A stretch of DNA of 64,000 nucleotides from Haliea sp040221975. Its GTDB lineage: Bacteria > Pseudomonadota > Gammaproteobacteria > Pseudomonadales > Halieaceae. The stretch's first letter is position 1. Each line of letters begins with the position of its first letter. The notes below the pieces were generated by a model that was not told the DNA's origin, did no database searches, and worked only from the letters and a program-made list of their open reading frames with translations. Positions 42,871-52,477 of this stretch are shown here, in pieces. The stretch is from contig JAVJWR010000029.1 in NCBI GenBank assembly GCA_040221975.1, positions 62,001-126,000 of the forward strand, given 5' to 3'. The translations under genes and the position numbers were made by a program.

Positions 42871-45800
42871 ATGACAGACTCACGAGATTCATCCAAAGAC
42901 AAAAATGAGGAGATTGTTGACACAGAGTGTGGCTGCGCACCGTCAGCAAGTCGCCGGACATTTATGAAGTCAGCCGCGCTGACGGCTTCGAGCGCGGCGA
43001 TGATGTCGGCAGGCGGGCTGGGATGGACCATGGCGAACTCCGCTCTCGGTGCTGAAGGCCCCTCGATAGTGGATCATTTCGTCCCCGCAGAAAAGAACCT
43101 CGATCCCGCCTGGGTGTCATCGCTTTTTGAGAAGGGGACCCGCCGCGTTTTCCGTGGGGACGCGCTGAATACAATAGGCATGCCTTGCGGCGGTATCTGC
43201 GCAGGCCAGCTCTATGTCAGGGGTGACGGTACGCTTGCTAGCTGGCTTATCGCCAACAACACTTACAACACTGGTTATGGTCGGCGACCCATGACTGCAA
43301 CGCCGATGGGTTCCTATCCGCAGAACTATCATACCTATGAGCCGTATTCTCCAGTCTCGCAAGGCTTCGCGCTATCTGTGGCTGGTGTGAACGGGGACTT
43401 TGACGTGCGAAGGCTGGACCGGACCGGGTATGACGACATTCGCTTCCTCGGCGAATATCCCGTTGCAACCATCGATTACCAGCGAAAAGACGTAGACGAC
43501 TTCCCTGTTGATGTAGAGGCTGAAGTATTTTCTCCATTCATACCGCTCAATACCAAAGATTCTGCCCTCCCTGTTACAGTTCTGCGCTATAAGCTCACTA
43601 ACCGGACGAACAAGTCGGTTGAGGCCAGCCTGACCGGATGGCTTGAGAATCCGGTTTTCATGGATCACCGGCGGATCATGAATGCACTGGCACGCAACCG
43701 GACCCAAGAAACCGAAGCGGGTCCCTCAGTTCTTATGGATGCGGTTGCCACTGCGGACAGAGTCATACCCCTGAAGCGCGAGACTGTGTTCGAGAATTTT
43801 GAAGGCGGATCTTTCGACAACTGGAAGGTGGAAGGCACTGCATTTGGGAGCAAGCCCGCAACAGGGGAGCTTCCAAACCAGAACCCGGAGTCCGATTTTC
43901 TGTTTGAGGGCGTCGATTTTGATTTCTCCCTGTCGGATTGGGAGGGCGAGTACCTTGCCAACTCACACCATGGTGGCGCAGGGGCGACAGGCCGGCTGAT
44001 TTCCAGGTCTTTCACGGTTTCTGAACGATTTATCACGATGCGCGTCAGCGGTGGCATGGATGCCCGCCATTTGGGGATCCGTCTTGTGGTTGATGGCAAG
44101 GTGGTCCGCCGCGAGGCTGGTGTCAGCTTTGGACTAGGGATGCTAACCCGGTACTGGCATGTAGAAGAATACATAGGTCATCAGGCGCATATTGAAATCG
44201 TCGACCAGAGTGAAGTTCCCTACAAGGGACAGATCAATATAGATGAGATTGTCTTCACCAATGTGCCTCCGCTTGAAGAGGTGGCTTTTGATTCCGAGCA
44301 TAGGCACTTTGGTACCGTTGCCTTGACCGCTCTTGAGCCGTCCAGCACGTCGATCGCCGGAGGACAGACTTTGGAGCAGCTTCTGGATCATTTGTCTCGA
44401 GACGGGTGTGTCAGCGGTATTTCCGAGGCTGCAGCGCCGCTTCATGAGGCACCTCTCGGTGCGGTGCATTCCCGTGCCCGAATTGAACCCGGTGAGACGA
44501 AGGAGTTGGTTTTCCTGGTAACCTGGTACTTTCCAAATCGTGAACTTGATGCGGGCGGGTATTCTAAACCGGGTGATCCCATTGGCGGCGGTAAGCGTGT
44601 TGGCAATGCGTATGCGAACTGGTTTGAAAGCGCCGAGGACGTAGCCGCCTATGTGGCGAAGAATTTTGACCGCCTCAACGATGATACCTTCAAATTCCGG
44701 GACAGCTATTTTAACTCTTCGTTACCATACTGGCTGTTGCAGCGGATTTCGATGACCAATAGCGTTCTCGCGACAGAGACAACTCAGTGGTGGCGGAATG
44801 GCCGTTTCTGGGGTTGGGAAGGCGTCGGCTGTTGTCCTGGGACATGCAATCACGTATGGAATTATGCCCAGAGTATGGGGCGGTTATTCCCTGAGCTTGA
44901 GCGGTCAGTCCGCGAGTTTCAGGACTTTGGCGAGACGATGGACCCTGAGACGGGAAAAATCCTTTCCCGCGCCAGTGTACCGTCAGGGCTCCCAAATCAA
45001 AACGCGATGGATGGTCAGGCAGGGACGATTTTAAAGGCCTACCGAGAACATCTGGTATCAGATGATGGTGCGTTCCTGTCTCGCAACTGGTCCAATGTAA
45101 GGCGCGCACTGCAATGGCTGCTGCTGGAAGACGTGAACGCCGACGGTGTACTGGAGGGAGAGCAGGAGAATACCTACGACACCAGTTATTTCGGAGCGAA
45201 TGCGCTTGTCGGAGTGCTATATCTTTCTGCACTGCGTGCGGGTGAGGAAATGGCCCTGGTTATGGACGAAGATGCGTATGCCATTAAACTGCGCAGGCTA
45301 TTCGAGCAGGGCTCCAGGGCCCTTGTGAATCGTTTATGGAATGGCGAATTCTTTATTCAAGATGTGGATGTCAACAAACATCCGAACCAGCAGGGCTTGG
45401 GTTGCTTGGCTGACCAGCTCTTTGGTCAGAACTGGGCGCATCAGGTGGGGCTCGGGCACTTGTTACCGCGTAAACAGGTACTCAAAACACTTGAGGCCAT
45501 TTGGCGATATAACTGGGCACCGAACGTGATAAGCCAGAACAGGGTTCACGAACCCGCACGTGTCTTTGCCAGAGATGACGAAAGTGGCTTGATAAACTGT
45601 ACGTGGCCCCAGAGCAAGCATCTGGGTGAAAACGCGGTTCGTTATCGCAATGAAGTCTGGACCGGTGTCGAGTATCAGGTAGCTGCCCACATGTTCTATG
45701 AGGGGATGGTCGAGAAAGGGCTGGCCATTGTGCGTGCTGTTGATGAGCGCTACGAAGGCACCCACCATAATCCATGGAACGAAATTGAATGCGGGGACCA

Positions 45801-46191
45801 TTATGCAAGATCCATGGCGGCTTGGGGCTGCCTTCTGGGTCTTTCTGGATTCAACTATGATGGTCCCCGTCGCGAAATCGGCTTTGCTCCCAAGTTGAAG
45901 CCGGAAAGCTTCAGTACCTTTTTCTCGGCAGCTGAAGGATGGGGGAACTTCATCCAGAAGCAGGAAGGTAGTGTTCAGCATGCCAGATTCGAGATTCATT
46001 GGGGGCGACTCAAACTAAGGACTGTGCGGCTGATGCTATTACCCGGTCAAACTGCTGTTCAAGTATCAGTTTCTTCGAGCCAGGGCGATCAGGCGGTTGC
46101 GCTTTCCGTTGACGAGCGGGGTGCTGTTGTCAAGTTTGAACAGGAGTTTGAACTAGCGGCAGGGCAAGTTCTGGACATGTATCTGTCCTAG
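42871..46191 (+). CDS. Tat-exported GH116-like glucosidase with an inserted beta-sandwich module
   Basis: A 1106-residue protein. The leader SRRTFMKSAALTASSAA (from residue ~28) is a Tat signal, so the enzyme acts outside the cytoplasm. The N-terminal beta domain (~95-305, with PCGGICAGQLYVRGDG) and the catalytic alpha/alpha barrel (~620-1060, with WWRNGRFWGWEGVGCCPGTCNHVWNYAQSMG and NGRWFE-type loops) are those of GH116, the family of non-lysosomal glucosylceramidase. Residues ~308-465 hold a module not usual in GH116, with FENFEGGSFDNWKVEGTAFG, LISRSFTVSERFITMRVSGG and INIDEIVF, as in levanase-type beta-sandwich modules. GGAGAG lies 3 bases before the start. Catalytic residues are not assigned. 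The natural substrate is unknown. Confidence 0.85.
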   Translation: MTDSRDSSKDKNEEIVDTECGCAPSASRRTFMKSAALTASSAAMMSAGGLGWTMANSALGAEGPSIVDHFVPAEKNLDPAWVSSLFEKGTRRVFRGDALNTIGMPCGGICAGQLYVRGDGTLASWLIANNTYNTGYGRRPMTATPMGSYPQNYHTYEPYSPVSQGFALSVAGVNGDFDVRRLDRTGYDDIRFLGEYPVATIDYQRKDVDDFPVDVEAEVFSPFIPLNTKDSALPVTVLRYKLTNRTNKSVEASLTGWLENPVFMDHRRIMNALARNRTQETEAGPSVLMDAVATADRVIPLKRETVFENFEGGSFDNWKVEGTAFGSKPATGELPNQNPESDFLFEGVDFDFSLSDWEGEYLANSHHGGAGATGRLISRSFTVSERFITMRVSGGMDARHLGIRLVVDGKVVRREAGVSFGLGMLTRYWHVEEYIGHQAHIEIVDQSEVPYKGQINIDEIVFTNVPPLEEVAFDSEHRHFGTVALTALEPSSTSIAGGQTLEQLLDHLSRDGCVSGISEAAAPLHEAPLGAVHSRARIEPGETKELVFLVTWYFPNRELDAGGYSKPGDPIGGGKRVGNAYANWFESAEDVAAYVAKNFDRLNDDTFKFRDSYFNSSLPYWLLQRISMTNSVLATETTQWWRNGRFWGWEGVGCCPGTCNHVWNYAQSMGRLFPELERSVREFQDFGETMDPETGKILSRASVPSGLPNQNAMDGQAGTILKAYREHLVSDDGAFLSRNWSNVRRALQWLLLEDVNADGVLEGEQENTYDTSYFGANALVGVLYLSALRAGEEMALVMDEDAYAIKLRRLFEQGSRALVNRLWNGEFFIQDVDVNKHPNQQGLGCLADQLFGQNWAHQVGLGHLLPRKQVLKTLEAIWRYNWAPNVISQNRVHEPARVFARDDESGLINCTWPQSKHLGENAVRYRNEVWTGVEYQVAAHMFYEGMVEKGLAIVRAVDERYEGTHHNPWNEIECGDHYARSMAAWGCLLGLSGFNYDGPRREIGFAPKLKPESFSTFFSAAEGWGNFIQKQEGSVQHARFEIHWGRLKLRTVRLMLLPGQTAVQVSVSSSQGDQAVALSVDERGAVVKFEQEFELAAGQVLDMYLS

Positions 46192-46262
46192 CCGTACAGC
46201 AAAAACCTGTCCTGTCGGTGACGGCTGGCGTGTGTTTGGCTCGCGCCGGCTGTAATGATTTT

Positions 46263-47222
46263 TCAGCACAGTCGGTTAGCCAGCTGTGATAGCAATGAGC
46301 TGTCCAGGTTTCCGCCGCTCAAGACTACAGCAATCTTTTTCCCGCGCATCCGGTTTCGTTCCTGCCATAGTGCTGCAAGGGCTGCGGCACCTGAAAACTC
46401 GGCCAGGTTATGGGTTGTCTTGAGGAAAAGGGCTGTCGCATCAAGGATCTCGTCGTCAGTGACACGTACGATCCGTTCCGCTCGGCTGCAGATCAGGTCA
46501 AGCACTCCAGGATCTGGCGTTCGGCAGGCTAGCCCATCCGCGACTGTGTTTGCGGTTTCAGTTGGCACCACTTTGCCTGCGTCGAAAGACAAGGCATAAC
46601 TGGCTGCAGTTGCAGCGACGACTCCAATAACCTTTGTCCGGCTGTTCAGCAGGTCCCGGACAAGAAGAGTGGCGCTGATCCCGGACCCCATGCCTATGGG
46701 TACGTAGATAGCGTCAAGGTCCGGTTTCTGCCGCAGGATTTCAAGTGGATAGGATGCAACCCCCATCAACAGCTGCGGGGTGAAGGAGCGCACCATGTGC
46801 AACCCCTCATTCTCAGCTTTGGCGATGGCGAACTCACGCGCCTCCTGATAATCATTTCCATGTTCGATAATGGTACCGCCATGGGCGCGCATGGCTTCAT
46901 TCTTTTCTGCACTGTTGTTATGTGGAACGATAATAAAAGCAGGAATATCGAATACGCGCGACGCGTAAGCTATGCTCTGCCCGTGATTTCCGCGGGTGGG
47001 TGCGATCACGCCCTTTATACCGGGATGTGCACGCTTGAGCTGATCAATGTAGGTTAAACCACCGCGGAGCTTGAAACAGCCGATGGGTGTATGGTTTTCA
47101 TGCTTGATCCAAACATCGGTTCCGACAGCTTCGGCAAGTAGTGGCCAACTGTATAAGGGAGTTGGTCCCAGATGCTGATAAACAAGTTCTGAAGCGTCTT
47201 CAATCTGTTTCAGGGTTAACAT
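46263..47222 (-). CDS. threonine/serine dehydratase-like PLP enzyme (fold II)
   Basis: A 319-residue fold-type II PLP enzyme. The PLP lysine is K51 in GCFKLRGG, the nearby loop is TRGNHGQSIAYAS and the C-terminal SGGN contact is at ~306. Related enzymes deaminate threonine, serine or 3-hydroxyaspartate, or belong to the ectoine dehydratase EutB group. The start at 47222 was chosen because the open frame to 47321 has no ribosome site and would overlap the racemase far more. It overlaps the racemase by 7 bases, so translation is probably coupled. The exact amino acid is open. Confidence 0.85.
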   Translation of the reverse strand: MLTLKQIEDASELVYQHLGPTPLYSWPLLAEAVGTDVWIKHENHTPIGCFKLRGGLTYIDQLKRAHPGIKGVIAPTRGNHGQSIAYASRVFDIPAFIIVPHNNSAEKNEAMRAHGGTIIEHGNDYQEAREFAIAKAENEGLHMVRSFTPQLLMGVASYPLEILRQKPDLDAIYVPIGMGSGISATLLVRDLLNSRTKVIGVVAATAASYALSFDAGKVVPTETANTVADGLACRTPDPGVLDLICSRAERIVRVTDDEILDATALFLKTTHNLAEFSGAAALAALWQERNRMRGKKIAVVLSGGNLDSSLLSQLANRLC

Positions 47223-47908
47223 AAGGCCATCTTTACGGCGAATTGTGCATGAAGCCGGGTTGTATCGAAAAGCGGGATAGCGGTATCTTTTTGAGTGACG
47301 AGGAGGCCGATCTCCGTGCATCCAAGAATTACTCCCTGCGCCCCATTATCGGCCATGTGCGTGATAATGGAGAGGTAGGCGTCTCTAGAAGATGGACTCA
47401 CGGTGCCCTGAGAGAGCTCTTCATAGATGATCCGGTGAATGGTTTCCCGTTCCTCCAGATCGGGAACCATGACATCAAGACCATACAGCTTTTGCAGATA
47501 ACCTTTGTAGAATTCCTGCTCCATTGTGAAAACTGTGCCAAGCAGGGCAATACGGGTTAGCCCCGCTTCAGCAATAGCGTTTCCGGTTGGCTCGGCAATG
47601 TGCAAAAACGGGATGGATATCGCAGAGCTGATAGTATCGGCGACCTTGTGCATCGTGTTTGTGCACAGTAGCAACATATCAGCGCCTGCACGTTCAAGGG
47701 CGACGGCTCGTTCAGCAAGACGGTAGCCTGCGCCGGCCCAGTCTCCTGTGCGCTGCATTTCCTCGATCTCCGAGAAATCTACGGAGTAGAGAAGCAATTC
47801 AGCCGAATGCAGACTGCCTTTAATTTCTCGGACAGCTTCATTGATCAGGCGGTAATACAGAGCTGACGATTCCCAGGTCATGCCACCGAGAAGACCGATA
47901 GTTTTCAT
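47216..47908 (-). CDS. aspartate/glutamate racemase family protein
   Basis: A 230-residue protein of the Asp/Glu racemase superfamily. The paired catalytic cysteines are C82 (LCTNTMH) and C197 (LGCTEIG), and the N-terminus IGLLGGMTWESS is typical of YgeA/RacD. It interconverts the D and L forms of aspartate, glutamate or a related amino acid. GGAGT lies 7 bases before the start. It lies between the exported acylase and the dehydratase, so it may act on a released amino acid before deamination. It is 51 bases after the acylase stop. Confidence 0.88.
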   Translation of the reverse strand: MKTIGLLGGMTWESSALYYRLINEAVREIKGSLHSAELLLYSVDFSEIEEMQRTGDWAGAGYRLAERAVALERAGADMLLLCTNTMHKVADTISSAISIPFLHIAEPTGNAIAEAGLTRIALLGTVFTMEQEFYKGYLQKLYGLDVMVPDLEERETIHRIIYEELSQGTVSPSSRDAYLSIITHMADNGAQGVILGCTEIGLLVTQKDTAIPLFDTTRLHAQFAVKMALC

Positions 47909-47959
47909 TCGTTTAACTCCGTTATCGGACTGAAGAAATAACGATCCGGCTCTCTTGTG

Positions 47960-50287
47960 TCAGGGTAGAGTTTGCAGAACTTTCATCTCTTTAATGTGGC
48001 CCTTTAAATCAGAGAAGTCGAACCTGTTGGATTTCATTCTTGTATTGGTAAACAATTGTAGCTGATCGGCATAATGGGTTGACGTCGGATCATTGCTGTG
48101 GCCGAAGGCAAGCAAGCCATAAGACTTAACTGGTTCCGAAAAACCAACAACGAAGGGTACGCGCGCACCTGCATTCAGGACACGTTTCGTAGATCCTTCA
48201 GGTCTCTGATATATGTTCGCATGTAGTGCGGCCCTGACGCTGACGGTGTGGCCATTCAGCACCAGAGGGCGATGATTGATAAGATCTTTGCCGACGGCAA
48301 TCACCGCGCCCCCCGATTTCTCGCTATGATTGCCACGTATGACCCTGTGAGCGTCACCAAAGACGAGATCTGTTGTGCCGAAATCGGTGATCAGAGCGTG
48401 ATAGGCAGAATCAATGGCGTTGGCCACGGCAAGCGAGCGTTCCGGTGTCAGTTTTTCCCCACCCTCCACAGTCAATACGATCTCGTCCACTTGGTCAGGT
48501 GCCGTTTCGATCAGTGCTTCACGGAAATAGACATGATAAAGCGCGCCCTGGCTGTTTGTATCAAAACGGCCATTGAAGTTACCAAGCGCGGCCACGAATT
48601 GTCCATGCGCTGGTGACTGATGTCGGAACTCTGGCATATACATATGGAGAGCATTGGTGAGGGTTGCGCCCCAAAGATCGGTGCCGATGATCTTAGTGTC
48701 GAGCGCAATATCAATGGCGTCGTTGAAAGTTAGTTTACGATCCTGGTCCAGGAGCTCTATGAGTCGCTGTTGCCGTCCATTGATCTGCCCCTCCCGAAAG
48801 GCGAAATATTCCGGGAAATCCCGTGCATGAAGGAGGGGTGCCGGGTACATCATGTCGGGGCTGACGTTGGTATTCGCAATATAGCCGGGCGCTGGGTTAC
48901 GAAGCCTAACCAGATCTTCGACGGGATGAATTCCCGCCCATGCGGTAGCAGAACTGTTGCCATCCAGCAGTTGATGAACGAAAGCATCGTCTTTTCGAAT
49001 GGGAACCCTGCCAGGTCGAATATAGAGGATCGTGCCATCGCGCCCGCCCGCTAGCATGTTGGCAGGATAGATTTCCCTTGCTGCCAGGGCATCCATGAAC
49101 TCGTCACCGGTGCGCGCCTTTGCCATTTGATAATACTGTTGATCAGCAAATCCGGCACGGCCGCTATAGGCGGAACTGGCCACATATGCCTCTGTTCCAT
49201 CGCGCTTGACAACCAGGGAGCGAACACCATTGTGACCGGTGTATTCGAAAGCACCTGTAACCGGCTCGTCATCTTTTACGTTAATGGTATAAGGGGTGCT
49301 GATAATCTCATTGTTCTCGCCATCAAATCTGTATGTTGCCGGATTGTCGCTTTCAGTCTTTACAGCGTAACAGTCACCGGTATGGCGGGGGCCTTCTGTC
49401 CAGCCCCAACCAAAGGAATCGGAGTGGCCAAGAACCATGGAGATCGCGCCGGTAAAATCATGGGCGAGGACGTCAAGATCTCCAGCCTTCATGCGCCATG
49501 TATAGAACATGGGACCATTGGCCATGATGCCCCCGTGGGAGTCGGAAGAAAATATAACATCGCCAGTGGCGGATCGCTCTGGAGACACGGCCCAGGCGTT
49601 TGACGCCATATCGGCATTTTCCTCCGCCGTCATTGCCAGAGTGGTCTTATCGTCAACAGATAGCTTGGCAGAGCAGGCTGCGGCGGGGTCGCCACTGGTT
49701 AACGCGGCATAAACCGCCAACGGCATGGCGGCCTCAAGCTTTGGTGCCCACGCCGGTACTGTCTCCGGGTTATCCTTCATATATTGCCAGATCCCCGCCG
49801 TGAAAGCCTCCACATTGGTTCGATAGGCGCCAGATAGTTTGGGCAAGTTGTTACGGGCGTCCTCGAGGTAACGCCCCTGCATCATTCTGAGGTCGGACGC
49901 GACCGGGTCCTGAAGCCCGGCCTGAAGTTCGTCGCTTAAGTCTGATTCATCAGTCGAGGATGGACTGCGGCCGAAGACTTCTGCGGATCGCCCCTGAACT
50001 ATCACGTAAGTCAGAAGAACCTGTGTAAGTCGGTCCTCCCCCAGCGCATAACCCAGACCGAAATATCCGTCGCGCTCGGTATTGGCATAGATGTGTGCCA
50101 AGCCCCATTCATCCCGCATCAGGCGTACAGAGCCGGCCGGTGGAGATACCGATTGCGCCGTTAACATATCCTCGGCCTTGATCGAAGAACCATTGGCCCC
50201 CAACAGGACGATAAAGAATGGCGCGGAGAGAAACGCCCGCGTGCGAGCCATTGCTGTTCTTATCCAACCTCGATCCAAAACTGTCAT
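47960..50287 (-). CDS. exported penicillin-acylase family amidase (Ntn hydrolase)
   Basis: A 775-residue protein. An N-terminal signal segment (ARTRAFLSAPFFIVLLGANG) precedes the alpha chain. The mature beta chain would start at Ser229 in MASNAWAV, the Ntn nucleophile exposed by autocleavage. Further signs are SSDSHGGIM near 255 and GHSDSFGWGWTEGPRHTGDCY near 290. The family cleaves amides of penicillin G, acyl-homoserine lactones and other N-acyl compounds in the periplasm. AAGGAG lies 9 bases upstream of the ATG. Specificity is not known. It is the first step candidate of an N-acyl compound pathway in this region. Confidence 0.9.
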   Translation of the reverse strand: MTVLDRGWIRTAMARTRAFLSAPFFIVLLGANGSSIKAEDMLTAQSVSPPAGSVRLMRDEWGLAHIYANTERDGYFGLGYALGEDRLTQVLLTYVIVQGRSAEVFGRSPSSTDESDLSDELQAGLQDPVASDLRMMQGRYLEDARNNLPKLSGAYRTNVEAFTAGIWQYMKDNPETVPAWAPKLEAAMPLAVYAALTSGDPAAACSAKLSVDDKTTLAMTAEENADMASNAWAVSPERSATGDVIFSSDSHGGIMANGPMFYTWRMKAGDLDVLAHDFTGAISMVLGHSDSFGWGWTEGPRHTGDCYAVKTESDNPATYRFDGENNEIISTPYTINVKDDEPVTGAFEYTGHNGVRSLVVKRDGTEAYVASSAYSGRAGFADQQYYQMAKARTGDEFMDALAAREIYPANMLAGGRDGTILYIRPGRVPIRKDDAFVHQLLDGNSSATAWAGIHPVEDLVRLRNPAPGYIANTNVSPDMMYPAPLLHARDFPEYFAFREGQINGRQQRLIELLDQDRKLTFNDAIDIALDTKIIGTDLWGATLTNALHMYMPEFRHQSPAHGQFVAALGNFNGRFDTNSQGALYHVYFREALIETAPDQVDEIVLTVEGGEKLTPERSLAVANAIDSAYHALITDFGTTDLVFGDAHRVIRGNHSEKSGGAVIAVGKDLINHRPLVLNGHTVSVRAALHANIYQRPEGSTKRVLNAGARVPFVVGFSEPVKSYGLLAFGHSNDPTSTHYADQLQLFTNTRMKSNRFDFSDLKGHIKEMKVLQTLP

Positions 50288-50341
50288 GGTCCCGTTCTCC
50301 TTTTGTGCGCCACAGGAATAAACTTCGAACCTGGGTCGGTC

Positions 50342-51316
50342 TCAAGGCCTGCTCTTTGAGAAGGCAATTGACCCAATCCAATAACCCTCACGTGCAACAT
50401 GGGAAGATTTTCGCATCATGATATAGCCGCTCTGTGGCGCCTTGATGTCCGCCTTCTTGCGGCCATAGAAGTCTCTGACTGTACCAATATTCATTCCAGC
50501 CTCGACCCAGTCTCCGGGAGCAAAGTCTTTTTCGATGATTCCAGACGCGGGTGCCTCAATCCATTCATAGCTGTCCAGACTAATCTGTCTTGCAGGGCGT
50601 TTACTCTCGCCGTCCAGCATGCCAAGGAGCCTGGCTACTGCCAGAATTCCATTCTGGTGCCATTTGACAGAGGCCTGATCCGTCATGCCGAAATCTCCGG
50701 CTTCCGCAACCAGCCCCACCTTTCCAATACTCCCGAGAGCTGTGCAACAACGGCCCGGCTTGCCCATGCTTTCGTGCGCCAATGCCACTACAAGCTCAGT
50801 CTCAAAACAGGCCGCGACATCCATGATCCGTTTATCCAGTGCCTCGTCGCCGGTGTGTTGCACTACTACATACCGGGTCATTTGCTCATCCATGTCCCCG
50901 CCATGCAGGTCCAAAAGAACATTCGCATTCTCCGCCCATTCGCAGACAAGGGAATAGGCCAGTGCATCGTTGAAGCTTCCATTGGGCGCCCCAGGATAGG
51001 ACCAGTGAAGATCACGGCCTTCTGATGGCGGGGTCACCAGGGTGTATTTATAAAGGTTGTGGGTACTAACGGCCGGGATTATAGAGATCGATCCCCTGAG
51101 ATGATCAGTCTCTATCAGGTTTGCCAAGACCGTGGCCGCCTGAATACTGGAGGCTTCATTGATGTGGACACCGGCCATAATGCACAAATGCGGGCCGGGC
51201 CGGAGGCTGCCGATTTCAATTAACGGGCAAGTGTGGCCCCTGAGGACAGGATGATCGAAACCAATGGTTCCAAAGCGAAGTCCTTCGCGCGGACTGGCGG
51301 TGAAATCGGTGATCAC
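50342..51316 (-). CDS. succinylglutamate desuccinylase/aspartoacylase-type deacylase
   Basis: A 324-residue M14-fold zinc enzyme. GTG 51316 was chosen as start (TTGGAG 10 bases upstream) instead of the TTG at 51388, which would add a poorly conserved segment. The zinc loop MAGVHINEAS (with H/E) and LLDLHGGDMDEQ near 140 fit the family, which removes an N-acyl group from amino acids. EutE/DoeB of ectoine catabolism belongs to the same family. The last ~90 residues resemble a lipoyl-like/barrel-sandwich tail. It follows the LysR gene region on the same strand and precedes the acylase by 54 bases. Confidence 0.82.
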   Translation of the reverse strand: MITDFTASPREGLRFGTIGFDHPVLRGHTCPLIEIGSLRPGPHLCIMAGVHINEASSIQAATVLANLIETDHLRGSISIIPAVSTHNLYKYTLVTPPSEGRDLHWSYPGAPNGSFNDALAYSLVCEWAENANVLLDLHGGDMDEQMTRYVVVQHTGDEALDKRIMDVAACFETELVVALAHESMGKPGRCCTALGSIGKVGLVAEAGDFGMTDQASVKWHQNGILAVARLLGMLDGESKRPARQISLDSYEWIEAPASGIIEKDFAPGDWVEAGMNIGTVRDFYGRKKADIKAPQSGYIMMRKSSHVAREGYWIGSIAFSKSRP

Positions 51317-51473
51317 TGCAAGCAAGCTCCAAATTACCTGACATTGAGTATTGCCAATCGCGATACCGCACACGTCGAGCAATTTCAACTAGCGTACTCC
51401 GACTTGCATATTGGTCAAATGATTAGAGCTTATTCCTTATATGAATAAATTTAATGTCAGATCAGATGGGGTG

Positions 51474-52385
51474 TTACATTCCCATGGCTTTGGGAGATTG
51501 CCTTCTGATTTCGTCGACCAGGTCGAGAAAGGCTCTTGCGGCAGGTGAAAGTGACTGTTCGGATTCCATTGCAAAGGCTACACGGCGCAGGATCGCAGGC
51601 CTTATAGGCAGTACTCTTAGATCAGATGTGGCTTCACTGGCCAAGGCATAGGCCGGCATAATCGAGAAGCCGGCTTTTTGATGAACAAGCGACAGTACGA
51701 GATGAGCCCCGTGGGTAGTCATACGGGCCGCTATTCTGGGCTGGATACCTGCGGACTGAAAAGCGGCCTCAATGAGTGGGCTGCACGCTCCGCTGGGATA
51801 GATAAATGGTATGTTGGCAAACTGTGCGAGATTGGTCTCACTGTCCGTATCCGGCGCTATTTCCTCCGAGATAATGATACAGAGCTCGTCTTCGAAAAGC
51901 GGAAATGTCGCAATAGACGCACAGGGAAGGTTGACCATCCCCAGATCCACCTTGCGTTCTCGCAGCGCAGAGAGCGAAGTTTCATCGGCGAGTTCGAGGA
52001 TCTCAAGATCGATGGCGGGGTATCTTCGTGAGAATTCTGCGAGAGCATCACCCAAGATCCAGTTGACCGCGCTGGAAAAGCACGCCAATCGCAGGCGACC
52101 AGACATAAGTGCAGCTTCACCTCGCACGGCATGCTCCAAACGCTCCAGATGAACTAACGCGATCCTGGCCTCTTTTATGGCGAGCTTGCCTGCAGCAGTG
52201 GGAACCGCTCCTTCGCGTTGACGCTCGAAAAGCGGCGTCCCAAATTCTTGCTCCAACTGCATGATGGAATGGCTTACGGCCGACTGTGTCCGGCTCAAAC
52301 GTTCCGAGGCAAGAGTGAAGCTTCCGGTGTCATCTACGGCTATGAGCGCTCTGAGTTGCGCCAGAGTAATATGAGAAAGTTTCAT
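51474..52385 (-). CDS. LysR family transcriptional regulator
   Basis: A 303-residue LysR regulator. The N-terminal HTH covers LSHITLAQLRALIAVDDTGSFTLASERLSRTQSAVSHSIMQLEQ (~3-47), followed by a periplasmic-binding-type effector domain. It is divergent from the MFS gene at 52478 across 92 bases. The interval 52386-52412 is A+T rich with an ATTTA/TAAAT dyad, the type of site LysR proteins bind. It is the likely controller of the acylase/deacylase genes, the MFS and the TonB operon. No inducer is known. Confidence 0.88.
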   Translation of the reverse strand: MKLSHITLAQLRALIAVDDTGSFTLASERLSRTQSAVSHSIMQLEQEFGTPLFERQREGAVPTAAGKLAIKEARIALVHLERLEHAVRGEAALMSGRLRLACFSSAVNWILGDALAEFSRRYPAIDLEILELADETSLSALRERKVDLGMVNLPCASIATFPLFEDELCIIISEEIAPDTDSETNLAQFANIPFIYPSGACSPLIEAAFQSAGIQPRIAARMTTHGAHLVLSLVHQKAGFSIMPAYALASEATSDLRVLPIRPAILRRVAFAMESEQSLSPAARAFLDLVDEIRRQSPKAMGM

Positions 52386-52412
52386 ATTTAGTATTATCTA
52401 TATAAATTTGAC
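52386..52412. promoter_or_regulatory. A+T-rich dyad between divergent LysR and MFS genes
   Basis: Just upstream of the LysR start lies ATTTA, 12 bases, then TAAAT (from 52385-52407), an imperfect dyad with the T-N11-A-like spacing of LysR sites. It sits in the 92-base divergent promoter interval, which is where an autoregulatory LysR site is expected. The match is loose and other readings are possible. Confidence 0.3.
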
Positions 52413-52477
52413 ATATGGCAAGTTGAGCTAGATGCTTCAGTGTAATCGGCGTTGATCCAAAGCTGCAGGGAAACGGG

